A DNA stretch of 64,000 bases, from the NCBI GenBank assembly GCA_900317325.1, contig ONGE01000001.1, forward strand, positions 62,001 through 126,000, read 5' to 3'. Position 1 is the stretch's first letter, and every line of letters starts with the position of its first letter. The stretch is from an uncultured Prevotellaceae bacterium. Its GTDB lineage: Bacteria; Bacteroidota; Bacteroidia; Bacteroidales; Muribaculaceae. Below, piece after piece: positions 7,530-16,834 of this stretch. The position numbers were made by a program, and so were the translations under genes. The notes beneath the pieces were generated by a model, which ran no database searches, was not told the DNA's origin, and worked only from the letters and a program-made list of their open reading frames with translations.

Positions 7530-9170
7530 TTAATAACCCGGGTTTTGTGTACTGCCACAAGCCGTCAATGTCTCGCCCGGGATGGGGAACACGAGCGTGT
7601 AGCCCATGCGGTCACCATCGGTCTGCGGACGGTCGGTATAAGGTCGTGTAAACAAGCCATAGCGGATGAGGTCGTTACGGCGCCATCCCTCCCAGGCAAA
7701 TTCCAGCATGCGTTCCTCGAGCACATTGTCGAGGGTCGCGGTGCGCTTTCCCATGTGGGAACGGGTACGCACCTGGTTGAGCAAGGCATCGGCTTCGGCC
7801 CCTGCCCTGCCGTCACGCAGCATCGCCTCACACCGCATCAGCAGCACGTCGGCATAACGGAACAGCACGATGTCGTTGCGACGCAACTGTCCGTCACTCA
7901 TCGCCGCCAGGTCGATCTCATACTTGTACATCCTCGCGCCTGCCGTCTTCTCATAAGGGTCATTTGACAGGTCCAGTTTCACGGCCAGCGGGTAGTAAAC
8001 CAGCGGCGAGCCGTCATCGAGCGTGACCACTTTGCCCGTCTTGTTGTGAAAGACATTGTCATAGTAGTAGGTCCAAAACAGACGCGTGTCGGCATCCACG
8101 CCCTTGTCATACCCGAAGGTCTTCATCGCCTCAATAGTGGCGCAGGGGCCATTCTCACCGTTCAGCCCCAACGCCGACGCATGGTTGTAATGCAGCGAGC
8201 GGAACTGCTGGGTGAAGCGGTTGGAGTAGTTGTAGATATCCATCGGGATGGTGAAAATCAACTCGGGCGATTCCTCGTTGCTGATGTCAAAATTATCTTT
8301 GAATGCATCAGCCAACGTGTAACCACTTGACTCGATGGTGACGCAATAGTGCTCCACAGCCTGCCAGGTGTTCAGCTTCTCGCCATCAACAAGCCACATC
8401 ATTACCGAGGCATCGGGGTGGTGGCTGTCGGTCCAGTCATCATCGGCATAGACCTCGGCATTCAACAGCACCTTAGCCAACAAGAAGTCCACCACATCGC
8501 GGGTCATGCGGCCATAGTACTCGCCCAGTTGCGGACTGCGCAAGACAGGCAGGTAACCCTCAGCGGCCTGCAGCTCATCAACGATGTGCCTGAATGCCAC
8601 CGAGCGGTCCTGCAGTTTCATTTCCTGCACCGTGGGGCTTGAATTCATGAACAGGGGAACACGGCCATAGAGATCCATCGCATAGAACAGGAACATCGCA
8701 CGCAAGGCACGCGCCTCGGCACGAATCTCGTCCACATCCTCACCGGGATGAGACTTGGCAAACGCGTCGATGCGCTCCAGCGCGCGGTTACAGGCGAGCA
8801 CTTCCTTGAACAGATAATTCCATGTGTCGCCCGTGAAATCGACATTGCCGAATCGATGCAGGAACAGGTTCTGCCAGATGCCTCCGTCATACCAGTCGGC
8901 ACCCCTCGTGGGAATCATCGCCTCATCTGTCGAGAACGTGTTCAGGTCCCACACACCGCGGGCAGTACCCTGCAGTCCCTGAGACGGAGCACTGCCGCCA
9001 ATGTTGAGATAAATGCTTCCCAACGCATTGTTCCACAGGTCTTTCACCGAATTATAGGCCTCGTCTTCAGGCAGGCGGTCGGTAGGGTTATCTTCCAGGA
9101 ACTTGTCGCAAGAGGTCATCAACAAGAATGCGGCGACCATCAACAGGCTATAGATGATATATCGTTTCAT
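7530..9170 (-). CDS. RagB/SusD family nutrient-binding outer-membrane lipoprotein
   Basis: A 546-residue SusD-like surface lipoprotein with the lipobox LLMTSC (Cys 20). The N-terminal SusD_N-type region begins DKFLEDNPTDRLPEDEAYNS. The middle is helical with TPR-like segments (EVLACNRALERIDAFAK, EIRAEARALRAMFLFYAMDLYG), and the C-terminal RagB/SusD domain includes RYADVLLMRCEAMLRDG and ERMLEFAWEGWRRNDLIRYG. SusD proteins form the lid of a SusC channel and capture ligand. It lies 12 bases after the SusC-like gene. The substrate is unknown; no glycosidase or sensor is in this operon. Confidence 0.93.
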   Translation of the reverse strand: MKRYIIYSLLMVAAFLLMTSCDKFLEDNPTDRLPEDEAYNSVKDLWNNALGSIYLNIGGSAPSQGLQGTARGVWDLNTFSTDEAMIPTRGADWYDGGIWQNLFLHRFGNVDFTGDTWNYLFKEVLACNRALERIDAFAKSHPGEDVDEIRAEARALRAMFLFYAMDLYGRVPLFMNSSPTVQEMKLQDRSVAFRHIVDELQAAEGYLPVLRSPQLGEYYGRMTRDVVDFLLAKVLLNAEVYADDDWTDSHHPDASVMMWLVDGEKLNTWQAVEHYCVTIESSGYTLADAFKDNFDISNEESPELIFTIPMDIYNYSNRFTQQFRSLHYNHASALGLNGENGPCATIEAMKTFGYDKGVDADTRLFWTYYYDNVFHNKTGKVVTLDDGSPLVYYPLAVKLDLSNDPYEKTAGARMYKYEIDLAAMSDGQLRRNDIVLFRYADVLLMRCEAMLRDGRAGAEADALLNQVRTRSHMGKRTATLDNVLEERMLEFAWEGWRRNDLIRYGLFTRPYTDRPQTDGDRMGYTLVFPIPGETLTACGSTQNPGY

Positions 9171-9182
9171 GATTTCTCGGAT

Positions 9183-11885
9183 TTAGAAGGTTACGGTAAC
9201 GCCCAGATAATAGGAACGGGTGACTGGATAGATGTTCTTGTCGTCAACACCCAGCGTGCCGTTAACCGAAGAGCTGTTGATGATGGGCGTCAAGCCTGAA
9301 TAGCCCGTGATCGTTCCCAATTCATCAATCGTGAGAGACAGGCGCAGGCGGCTGATCGTGTGCTTCACCTTCTCGTTCAAGGGCACGTTCCAACCCAGAG
9401 TGAGGTAATCAAAGTCCAAATAGTCGCCGCGTTCCAACCAGTAGTCGGTCGCCGTTTGGTCATAAATCGCACGAGCCGGAGCGTCGGCCAAGACATTATA
9501 GCCCGGCAGACTGTTCATGTTCATATAGGTCAAAGCGGTTCCGTTGTATATCTTGTGACCAAAAGCACCGTTGATCTGCAAGGTCACATCCCATTGCTTG
9601 AAACGGAAGTTGATGTTACTGCCCAGCAGCACCTTGGGCATCGCCTGTCCGCACACGCGACGGTCCTTGCCGTTGGCGATGTCGACATCGCCCGAATGGT
9701 CAAGGTCGGCGATTTCATACACATAGCCTCCAGCCCCGTCACTCTTCAAACCAGTGCAGTGCGGCAGATAGAACACACCCAGCGGTTGTCCCACCATCTG
9801 ATAGACGATGTGGTTGTTACCGCCGTGGAAGCCCGCTCCGTTCAAGTTCACCAAGTCCACCTCGCCAGGTGCCTCGAGCCAATAATCCTTATAATAGCCG
9901 CTCAAAGAAAGCAGTTTGTTGTACTGATAGGCGACATTGACATTGATATTCAATTCCATGTCGCGGGTAGTGAGCGGCGAGAGGCCCAACGCCAGTTCCA
10001 CACCACTGTTGCGCATCGAGCCCAGATTGTCGAGCAACTTGTTATAACTGAACGGCGGCACACCCACATTATACAGATAAAGCATGTCGTTCGTCTTGGA
10101 GGTATAGAAGTCCAGCGAGGCGATGATGCGGTTGCCCAAGAAAGCGGCACTCAAGCCAGTGTTGAAACTGCGCTTCACCTCCCATTTGAGGTCGGGATTG
10201 GCATTGCGCAACGCATCGAGCGTCACAACCAGATTCTGTCCCACAGGGGGGATACCCGCTGGAGTGAGCACGTTTTGGGCCATGTAACTGTCCACGGCAC
10301 CCTGATTACCGGCAAGACCATAGCCCACGCTCCACTTCAGGTCATCGAGCCAAGTCACATCGTTCAGGAACGCCTCGTTACCGATGTTCCATGATGCCGA
10401 GAGCGAGGGGAAGAAGCCCCATTTGTTGCCCGATGAGAACTTCGACGAACCGTCGGCACGAGCGGCAACAGTCAATGAGTAGCGGTTGTCGTAGTCATAG
10501 TTGACACGCGCCATGAAAGAAGCCAGCGACGGGGCGTTGCGATAACTGCCAGTGCCGTCCCACAGCGTCACGGCTCCCGCCTGGATGGCATCAATTCCGA
10601 TAGCGTTGTTTGAAAAACCTGTTGTGGTGGTATAAAATCCCGTGTGAGTGTTGCGTTCAACCTCGGCAAGTCCCATCACATTGACGTGACTGAGGCCCAA
10701 CGTCTTGTCCCACGTCACGGTGGCATTGCCAAGCCATGAATCGGTCTTGGCGCTGCTGCGGTAACCCTTACCGCCGCTCCAGATGCTCGTCGGCAGGAAC
10801 TGCGACGTTTGCACCTCGTTGTGGCTATAGGCACCGAAAACCGAGAGTTTCCAGTTGGGGCTCAGGTTGAACGTGAGTTTGGCATGGGTACTCAGGTGGG
10901 TCGTCTTGTCTTGAGTGCGGCTATCCATCAACGCCAGCGGATGGTTGATCTGGTTGGCATAGGTGAAACCGTCCCAACCGCCGTCGCTGTTGCGCTCGGT
11001 GCCGAAAGTGGGATTCCATGCCTGAGCCGAGTAGAAGGTCTTCTGCACGTCATAGACAGCAGTCAGGTCCTTTTGCACGTTGCCGAACATGCCCACCTCG
11101 ATCGTCAACAGGTCGTTGAACATGCGCTGATACATGTTCATGTTGCTCGTCAAGTTGTTAAGTTTGCCATGCAGGATGACTGCGTCATGGTCCATATATC
11201 CCAATGAGACACGGTAGCCCGAACGCTCGCCGCCACCCATAAAGGCGACATGATGATCTTGAATGAAGGCGGTTTGCTGGATGGCTTTTTGCCAATCAGT
11301 GGTAAAGCCCTTGTCGATGAGCATCCCGCCCTGACTCCTCACCGCATCGCGGTAGGCCGCGGCATCGAGCATCTTGAGGTTTTTGCTCACATGAGTGATG
11401 CCCATACTCCCGTTATAGGTGACGGTAGCACGATGAGCAGCGCCTTTCTTGGTCACCACCTCGATGACACCCGATGCACCTCGCGAGCCGTATTGGGCGG
11501 TCTCGCTGGCATCCTTGAGCACCGTGAAACTCTCGATATCCGACGGATAAATCGATGACAAGGTGCTCAGGTCGCCGAACACGCCGTCAATGATAATCAA
11601 CGGGTCGTTGCCACCCGTGACCGACGTGGTGCCACGCACGCGCACAGCGTTCATCGCCGCGGCGCCATTATTACTCTTCTGTATCGTCACACCAGCCACA
11701 CGGCCGTTGATGGCCTCCAGGGGGTTGGTCACCTGCTGCTGACTCATATCCTCGGAGGTGACGACTGTGGGCGACATCAAGCGGACGATACTGTCGGCGG
11801 GAATCAGGTTTTGAGAGGCCATCGGAATCACGACAGCCATCAAGCCTGCAACGGCGACAAACCTCAAGTATAGACTGATTCTCAT
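9183..11885 (-). CDS. SusC/RagA family TonB-dependent outer-membrane importer, short form
   Basis: A 900-residue TonB-dependent barrel. The plug domain starts soon after a signal peptide (about 1-24) and contains the SusC signature around NDPLIIIDGVFG, then SIYPSDIESFTVLKDASET and YGSRGASGVIEVVTKKG. The barrel ends ...RSYYLGVTVTF with the C-terminal Phe. It lacks the N-terminal carboxypeptidase-regulatory-like domain present in most SusC proteins (compare the 1062-residue one at 58.5-61.7 kb). Its ATG overlaps the last 4 bases of rsmD. Together with the following SusD-like gene it should import a nutrient that cannot be named from sequence. Confidence 0.92.
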   Translation of the reverse strand: MRISLYLRFVAVAGLMAVVIPMASQNLIPADSIVRLMSPTVVTSEDMSQQQVTNPLEAINGRVAGVTIQKSNNGAAAMNAVRVRGTTSVTGGNDPLIIIDGVFGDLSTLSSIYPSDIESFTVLKDASETAQYGSRGASGVIEVVTKKGAAHRATVTYNGSMGITHVSKNLKMLDAAAYRDAVRSQGGMLIDKGFTTDWQKAIQQTAFIQDHHVAFMGGGERSGYRVSLGYMDHDAVILHGKLNNLTSNMNMYQRMFNDLLTIEVGMFGNVQKDLTAVYDVQKTFYSAQAWNPTFGTERNSDGGWDGFTYANQINHPLALMDSRTQDKTTHLSTHAKLTFNLSPNWKLSVFGAYSHNEVQTSQFLPTSIWSGGKGYRSSAKTDSWLGNATVTWDKTLGLSHVNVMGLAEVERNTHTGFYTTTTGFSNNAIGIDAIQAGAVTLWDGTGSYRNAPSLASFMARVNYDYDNRYSLTVAARADGSSKFSSGNKWGFFPSLSASWNIGNEAFLNDVTWLDDLKWSVGYGLAGNQGAVDSYMAQNVLTPAGIPPVGQNLVVTLDALRNANPDLKWEVKRSFNTGLSAAFLGNRIIASLDFYTSKTNDMLYLYNVGVPPFSYNKLLDNLGSMRNSGVELALGLSPLTTRDMELNINVNVAYQYNKLLSLSGYYKDYWLEAPGEVDLVNLNGAGFHGGNNHIVYQMVGQPLGVFYLPHCTGLKSDGAGGYVYEIADLDHSGDVDIANGKDRRVCGQAMPKVLLGSNINFRFKQWDVTLQINGAFGHKIYNGTALTYMNMNSLPGYNVLADAPARAIYDQTATDYWLERGDYLDFDYLTLGWNVPLNEKVKHTISRLRLSLTIDELGTITGYSGLTPIINSSSVNGTLGVDDKNIYPVTRSYYLGVTVTF

Positions 11886-12436
11886 TTTTCAGAATTGGTA
11901 TTATTGATCTCAAACAGGGAGAAATTGACCTTGCCATAGACGCGCTGCTGCGAGAAATGCGGCAGTGCCGAGAAATCGTGCTCTCGCGGGTGCTCCATAA
12001 TGAACAACGTCCCGTCGTGCACCAGCGGCGATTCCAACACCAGTTTGGGAATGTCGCCGAAACGCGGCAAGTCGTAAGGGGGATCGGCAAAAATGACGTC
12101 AAACGACTGGCGGCAGGTGGCTACAAACTTGAACACATCGCCGCGCACCAGCGTCAGGTTGGGGTCTCCAAGCTGCTGCTGCACACGCTTGATGAATTCG
12201 GCCTGCACACGCGCCTTCTCGACAGCGGTGACATGGGCACATCCGCGCGAGAGGAACTCGAAACTCATAGCCCCCGTGCCGGCAAACAAGTCGAGCACCG
12301 TCACACCCTCCAGGTCAATAATGTTGCCTAACACGTTGAACAGGTTCTCGCGCGCCATGTCGGTTGTGGGACGCGCGGTGATGTTTGTCGGTACGTCAAA
12401 GCGGCGACGGCCATATTTTCCGCTGATTATTCGCAT
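11882..12436 (-). CDS. rsmD: 16S rRNA (guanine(966)-N(2))-methyltransferase
   Basis: A 184-residue SAM-dependent Rossmann methyltransferase that modifies G966 of 16S rRNA. Visible are the start MRIISGKYGRRR, motif DLFAGTGAMSFEFLSRG (SAM binding), and the catalytic motif FADPPYDLP. Length matches the family. It overlaps the DUF3822 gene by 10 bases upstream and the SusC gene by 4 bases downstream, so a housekeeping enzyme sits inside an importer operon. Confidence 0.93.
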   Translation of the reverse strand: MRIISGKYGRRRFDVPTNITARPTTDMARENLFNVLGNIIDLEGVTVLDLFAGTGAMSFEFLSRGCAHVTAVEKARVQAEFIKRVQQQLGDPNLTLVRGDVFKFVATCRQSFDVIFADPPYDLPRFGDIPKLVLESPLVHDGTLFIMEHPREHDFSALPHFSQQRVYGKVNFSLFEINNTNSEK

Positions 12437-13236
12437 AGGGCAAGCAGTATCAGTTCAAGCGGAGCCTGCATCGCATTGCGTCCCAGCTGCATCGCGGCAG
12501 TCGGATAGACAGCAGGCATCACATGTTTCACATATTCCCTTAACAAGGGGTTCATCGCGGCGCATCGGTCACTGTCACCCATCATCTGCAACTCGTCGGT
12601 CAGCTGGTCAAGGTCATGGGTGCGCCACGCGTTCAACACAAAATAGGCATCCGACTGGTCGTCGGTGACAGGATAGGAGTTGGCACATTGCAAGGCCCCG
12701 TCACGGTAGATGGCCAAATCCATGCGCTCATCTTCCAGATGGAGGAACATGCGGGACTTGTCGTCATCGCGGTTCTGCTCCACGAAATAACCGCAAAGGG
12801 GAGCCAGATGATGCACAACCTGCGGATAATTGAAGGTGCGGCCAAGGAAAGCCTGCATGCCACGCGGCATGAGCCAAGCCATCTTCACACCGTTTCCAGG
12901 CACGGGACACACAGCAGCATCACCGTCGTCATCGGGAAAAGCATGACGCACGAGTTCCTGACAATCGGCATCGGGCATTTCGCCCGGGAACAGCACAAAA
13001 TGGCTGGAATGAACCACCACCCGCACCCGCTTGTAGTCGTTCAGCAGGTCAGGTGTCTCGTACACGGCATCCTCAAGCCCCTGTAAGGACTCGTCGGCAC
13101 GTTCCACCTGCCCGATGGCTAATGAGCCGGGCACCGACGGCGAGAACAGGATGTAGTCCACCCGCTTGTCCTCGATCGAGACGAGCAGTTCCCAGGCCTC
13201 GGGATGCTGTATGTCAAATTTCTCTTTTCCTTCCAT
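12427..13236 (-). CDS. DUF3822 family protein
   Basis: A 269-residue protein matching the DUF3822 family of Bacteroidota, which typically lies next to rsmD as here. The family is thought to have an actin/PilM-like fold; its function is unknown. No signal peptide or membrane segment is seen. Segments such as RVRVVVHSSHFVLFP and RMFLHLEDERMDLAIYRDG suggest two related halves. It is the first gene of the operon DUF3822-rsmD-susC-susD-fur-mtgA. Confidence 0.75.
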   Translation of the reverse strand: MEGKEKFDIQHPEAWELLVSIEDKRVDYILFSPSVPGSLAIGQVERADESLQGLEDAVYETPDLLNDYKRVRVVVHSSHFVLFPGEMPDADCQELVRHAFPDDDGDAAVCPVPGNGVKMAWLMPRGMQAFLGRTFNYPQVVHHLAPLCGYFVEQNRDDDKSRMFLHLEDERMDLAIYRDGALQCANSYPVTDDQSDAYFVLNAWRTHDLDQLTDELQMMGDSDRCAAMNPLLREYVKHVMPAVYPTAAMQLGRNAMQAPLELILLALCE

Positions 13237-13243
13237 TACACGG

Positions 13244-13251
13244 CAAAATTA
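13244..13251 (-). promoter_or_regulatory. -7 element (TAATTTTG) for the DUF3822-rsmD operon
   Basis: Minus-strand TAATTTTG only 7 bases before the ATG, which implies a very short leader. A weak TTG lies about 23 bases further upstream. Confidence 0.4.
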
Positions 13252-13375
13252 CTAAAAACTCACCAATCGCCCCACAATCCCCTCGTTTTTTCGTCTTATC
13301 GAGCACAACAAGAGGCAAAAAACAGCCAGCACCATGTCCCGGACACAGCGCTGGCCGTGAAATCAGTGACTACGG

Positions 13376-16036
13376 TCAGTTACCCCATGAACCGCTCATG
13401 ACGTAGTTGATGAGCATGGTGACATCGGTGATGTTGATGCTCTTGCTGCTGTCACAGTCGGCATTGGCAAAGTTGATGTTGACATTACCGCTCAACATGT
13501 AGTTGATGAGTATGGTGACATCGGTGACGTTGACAACACCGTTGTCATCGACATCGCCAAGCAACAGGCCGCCGCGCTTGGTCAGTCTCCACACGGTGAG
13601 GTGTCCACCGGGATAATACTGGTAAACCATCACGTTGCGGGAGTCAACGACCTCGGCATTGAGCCAATTGGCCTGATAACCATTCATGTCGGTCGAAACG
13701 GTCTGCTCTACACTGGCCAGGGGTGAGGCTGCATTGACCTCGGCAACGGCAAAGCCGTCGTGGTAGTTACCCGGTGTGGGATAGACCATCAGTTCCATGC
13801 CATTCCAAATAAAGGGGAAGGTGCCATTGCAGTTGCCCTTATTGGGCAGTGAAATCACAGTTGCCGTGAATCCGTCACCGTCAAACGCCAGTTTCTTGAG
13901 CGAATTGGAACGGTTGACATACAGGAGAGCGTCATTACCGTCCAGGTCGGTGTAGTAGTTGAGCACTGTTCCGCTATTGGCGCCCACACCATCGCAGTTG
14001 GCAAGATAGGAATCATCGAGATTGATTTCGCCATCGGTGAACTTGATGCGGCTGATCATAGTGCCGCTATTGGCGCCCACAAGGTAGAGTTCGCCATCCT
14101 CCAGCAGATTGCCGCGTGCAAAGCCCATATTGTCACTGCGGCCGAAGTCGGTCAGCTCTGCAGGCAGGACATGGGTCACCACCTGGCCCGTCGAGGGATT
14201 GATGACCTTGATGCGTGGACTGCTGGTGTTCCAGGGGTCAGGGAACTTGGCATCACTCACGACGAAGTTTCCGGCCTCATCGCGCGCGAAGCCCACATTG
14301 CGTCCACCCTCATAGGTCTCGCCTGTCAATCCATTCTGATCCACCACAAGGATAGTGGCAGCGTTCTTGTCGTTGATATAGAACTTGCCGTTCATACCGA
14401 AGCCTTGACGCGCCTCGCTGGTAGTGAGGAAACTCAGGTCGTTGATTTCCCACACCTTCTCAAGATTGTAGCTCAGGGGCGTGGGTTGGAACGGGTCGGG
14501 TTCGCTCAAGCCCAGGCAAGCTGGCTCACTCTCGTTACCGTAGCCGTCGATGACACACACGGCATACCAGTAATCGGTATCGTAACCGTTGGGCAGACTG
14601 TACGTCGGGCGATAGGTGATATCCAGCAGGTAGTCACTCTTGATACCACCATAGACAGTGCTTGTCGCCTCGTCGAGTGTCATTTCGGCCGGAACGGCAT
14701 AGACCGCATACTTCACCAGCGTTCCCGATTGGGCATCCCATGTCAATGCAGCACCATTCTGAGTCAACCCTGTGGGTGCATCATAGCCGGGTGCATCCTT
14801 CCATGTCACGGCGGGTATCATGGCAGGGTGCTGGAAGGCATTGGCGAGCAGATAGTTGCCCAAGCCACTCACACCACTGTTGTTGCCGTTGATGTTCTTG
14901 GCGCTATAGAGCACGACGCCAGGGCAATTATCCTCGGTGTACTGGCGGGAATAACTGATCTGCTGGACTATCTCGGCCCAGTCGCTGGGCGTATTGCTAG
15001 ACGAGAGCAGAAACGAGATGCTGTGGCTGGCATAGTGGTGACGGCCATAGTGTCTGGCAATGTAGCTCCACCACTTGGTGAGCGGCCCGAAGGGATTGGT
15101 ATTGTGGTTGGTCTTCCAATAGATCTGCGGCGAGATGTAGTCGATGGTGCCCTGCTCCAGCCAAGCCAGCGGGTCACTGAAGATACCGTTGTACTGCCAG
15201 TCACTGCCCGTGGGACAAGGCGTGACGCCATGCTGATAGGCCGATGTGCTGGCCGTGCCAGCCACACCTGCCGGGCTGATGCCGAAACGCACCTCGGGCT
15301 TGGTCTGCTGAATCATGTTATAGACGTCGGCAACCATCATGTTGACGTTGTTGCGACGCCAGTCGGCAAAGGTCATGTCCACGTTTGAGTCATTCCACAG
15401 GTTATAGTCCTCGGCTTTATTGTTGGTGGGAATGCCGTTGGGATAGAAGTAATCGTCAAACACGATGCCGTCCACGTCGTAATTGGTGATGATTTCGCGG
15501 ATGACATTGACGATGCGCTCGCGTGTGGCGGGCAGACCGGGATTGAGGATCGTGGTTGTGGTGGAGCCGCTGGTGTAGGAGAGCAGCATGCCTGAGTTCT
15601 TCAGTTGCTGGTCTTGCGGGGTGTTCCAGTCGGGATTGGTGCTCCAACGATAGGGATTAACCCACGCATGGCACTGGATGCCGCGCGCATGGCACTGCTC
15701 GACCACATACTGCAAGGGGTCATAACCCGGATTAGCGCCGCGCGTACCCGTCAGATAACTCGACCAGGGCTCGTAGCTGGACTGGTACATCGCGTCGCAC
15801 ATCGAGCGCACCTGGAAGAAGATGGCGTTGAAGTTCTGGGCCTTCAGGTTGTCCAGATAGGAGTTGATCTCGTTCTTCTGGGCAGTAGCGTTGTTCAATG
15901 TCGTGGGCCAATCAATGCCATAGACGGTGGCGACCCACGCGGCACGCATCTCGCGCTTGCGCGCCTCGTCGGCATTAACGGTAATACCTGCCGCTAAAGC
16001 CATGACAACAAGCAAGAGTAATAATTTTCTCATCAT
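13376..16036 (-). CDS. Secreted GH10-like (GHL10/YngK type) glycoside hydrolase with dockerin-like C-terminus
   Basis: The start is taken at MMRKLLLLLVVMALAAG (16036), which gives a good signal peptide; an upstream in-frame ATG at 16153 would spoil it. The catalytic-like domain (about 25-430) begins REMRAAWVATVYGIDWPT and has NFNAIFFQVRSMCDAMY, GIQCHAWVNPYRWS, YDVDGIVFDDYFYP and YISPQIYWKTN, typical of the GHL10/DUF187 (YngK) family. Residues about 440-545 look like a fibronectin III module and about 560-815 like a beta-propeller-type region. The end (about 825-886) is a dockerin-like pair (VDDNGVVNVTDVTILINYML, then SKSINITDVTMLINYVMS). Substrate is unknown; peptidoglycan-related or plant glycans are possible. 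Confidence 0.85.
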   Translation of the reverse strand: MMRKLLLLLVVMALAAGITVNADEARKREMRAAWVATVYGIDWPTTLNNATAQKNEINSYLDNLKAQNFNAIFFQVRSMCDAMYQSSYEPWSSYLTGTRGANPGYDPLQYVVEQCHARGIQCHAWVNPYRWSTNPDWNTPQDQQLKNSGMLLSYTSGSTTTTILNPGLPATRERIVNVIREIITNYDVDGIVFDDYFYPNGIPTNNKAEDYNLWNDSNVDMTFADWRRNNVNMMVADVYNMIQQTKPEVRFGISPAGVAGTASTSAYQHGVTPCPTGSDWQYNGIFSDPLAWLEQGTIDYISPQIYWKTNHNTNPFGPLTKWWSYIARHYGRHHYASHSISFLLSSSNTPSDWAEIVQQISYSRQYTEDNCPGVVLYSAKNINGNNSGVSGLGNYLLANAFQHPAMIPAVTWKDAPGYDAPTGLTQNGAALTWDAQSGTLVKYAVYAVPAEMTLDEATSTVYGGIKSDYLLDITYRPTYSLPNGYDTDYWYAVCVIDGYGNESEPACLGLSEPDPFQPTPLSYNLEKVWEINDLSFLTTSEARQGFGMNGKFYINDKNAATILVVDQNGLTGETYEGGRNVGFARDEAGNFVVSDAKFPDPWNTSSPRIKVINPSTGQVVTHVLPAELTDFGRSDNMGFARGNLLEDGELYLVGANSGTMISRIKFTDGEINLDDSYLANCDGVGANSGTVLNYYTDLDGNDALLYVNRSNSLKKLAFDGDGFTATVISLPNKGNCNGTFPFIWNGMELMVYPTPGNYHDGFAVAEVNAASPLASVEQTVSTDMNGYQANWLNAEVVDSRNVMVYQYYPGGHLTVWRLTKRGGLLLGDVDDNGVVNVTDVTILINYMLSGNVNINFANADCDSSKSINITDVTMLINYVMSGSWGN

Positions 16037-16086
16037 ATAATCTCGATTTTTAAAGCGTTTATAAAAGTCTTTTTGCTTATTACCCA

Positions 16087-16094
16087 CAAAGTTA
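16087..16094 (-). promoter_or_regulatory. -7 element (TAACTTTG) for the GH10-like gene
   Basis: Minus-strand TAACTTTG about 50 bases before the start codon at 16036. No clean -33 was found. Confidence 0.4.
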
Positions 16095-16116
16095 GAGATT
16101 ATTTCCAAAAATTTTC

Positions 16117-16138
16117 TCATCTTTGTGCAACTTTTTTG
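16117..16138 (+). repeat. Left copy of a 22-base direct repeat flanking the transposase region
   Basis: A 22-base sequence (core catctttgtgcaac followed by a T run) that recurs exactly at 17061-17082. The catctttg part resembles a plus-strand -7 element. Confidence 0.8.
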
Positions 16139-16181
16139 ATGGCAAAGCATCAAAACGGATTTGAATGAGCCTGACGAGATA

Positions 16182-16303
16182 GCCTCGAAGAGGCAGACGG
16201 GTCGAAGACCCGATTTCTATGAGAAACACCATGCAAGACCCTCTACGAGGGGCGCCGCTTGGTGTCATGGCAGCACAAGGGAAAGTGCGTCGAAGACGAA
16301 CTT
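16182..16303 (+). repeat. Left group of four REP-like hairpins
   Basis: Four short palindromes: GCCTC-GAA-GAGGC (16182-16194), CGGGTC-GAA-GACCCG (16198-16212), CCCTC-TAC-GAGGG (16239-16251) and AAGTgCGTC-GAA-GACGaACTT (16283-16303). The third sits between caccatgcaag and cttggtg, which can pair to extend it. The right side of the transposase carries the same set in reverse order and orientation. Confidence 0.85.
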
Positions 16304-16318
16304 CTTCACACTCAAGGA

Positions 16319-16349
16319 TTGCTGCATCTAGAGTTTTGCGTTACCTTTG
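16319..16349 (+). promoter_or_regulatory. Predicted promoter of the transposase gene
   Basis: TTG at 16319-16321, then 20 bases, then TACCTTTG at 16342-16349: a good match to the Bacteroidota consensus. The ATG chosen lies 28 bases further on. Confidence 0.6.
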
Positions 16350-16377
16350 CAATTCAAACCTAAAACCGAATTTTGAT

Positions 16378-16821
16378 ATGAGCGCTGTCAGTTCGATGTA
16401 TCATGTCGTCATCAACACTTATCGCCGTCAGATGACTATTCCCGATGAGACGAGCGAGCATCTGTATCGTTACATCTGGTCAATTGTCAAGAGCCGTGGC
16501 TGTCGTCTGTATCGCATCAACGGTATCGGAAATCATATTCACATGCTCATTGAACTATCTCCAACTATTGCATTGAGCGACCTTGTGCGTGACATCAAAC
16601 AAGGCAGCAGCAAATGGGCAAAACAACAAGTCTATTTCCCGCAATTCAGCGGCTGGGGGAAGGAGTATGGGGCTTTCTCTTGCAGTTGTCGTGATAAGGA
16701 ACGGATTGTCAGTTACATTATCAATCAACGACAGCATCACCAGATGAGTTCGTTTGAGGAGGAGTATAGGCAAATGCTTGAGTTGTCGGGGCTTGAATGG
16801 AACGATAAGCGCCTGACATGA
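16378..16821 (+). CDS. REP-associated tyrosine transposase (IS200/Y1 family, RAYT-like)
   Basis: A 147-residue Y1 HUH single-strand transposase. The start MSAVSSMYHVVINTYRRQ fits the family; the 53 codons upstream run through the hairpins and are not believed. Key residues are the metal-binding HUH motif His53-Ile-His55 (GNHIHMLIEL) and the nucleophilic Tyr113 (RIVSYIINQRQHH); both are present, so the enzyme looks intact. There is no TnpB/IscB partner. Eight short palindromes surround it in mirror order, which is the hallmark of RAYT genes: domesticated relatives of IS200 that act on REP sequences rather than moving themselves. It carries its own promoter. Confidence 0.85.
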   Translation: MSAVSSMYHVVINTYRRQMTIPDETSEHLYRYIWSIVKSRGCRLYRINGIGNHIHMLIELSPTIALSDLVRDIKQGSSKWAKQQVYFPQFSGWGKEYGAFSCSCRDKERIVSYIINQRQHHQMSSFEEEYRQMLELSGLEWNDKRLT

Positions 16822-16834
16822 GTTGCCGAGGCCG

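Noticed and set aside
16219-16377. Longer N-terminus for the transposase
   Set aside because: The extra 53 codons pass through the REP-like hairpins and the gene's own promoter; the family starts at MSAVSSMYHV-like sequence.
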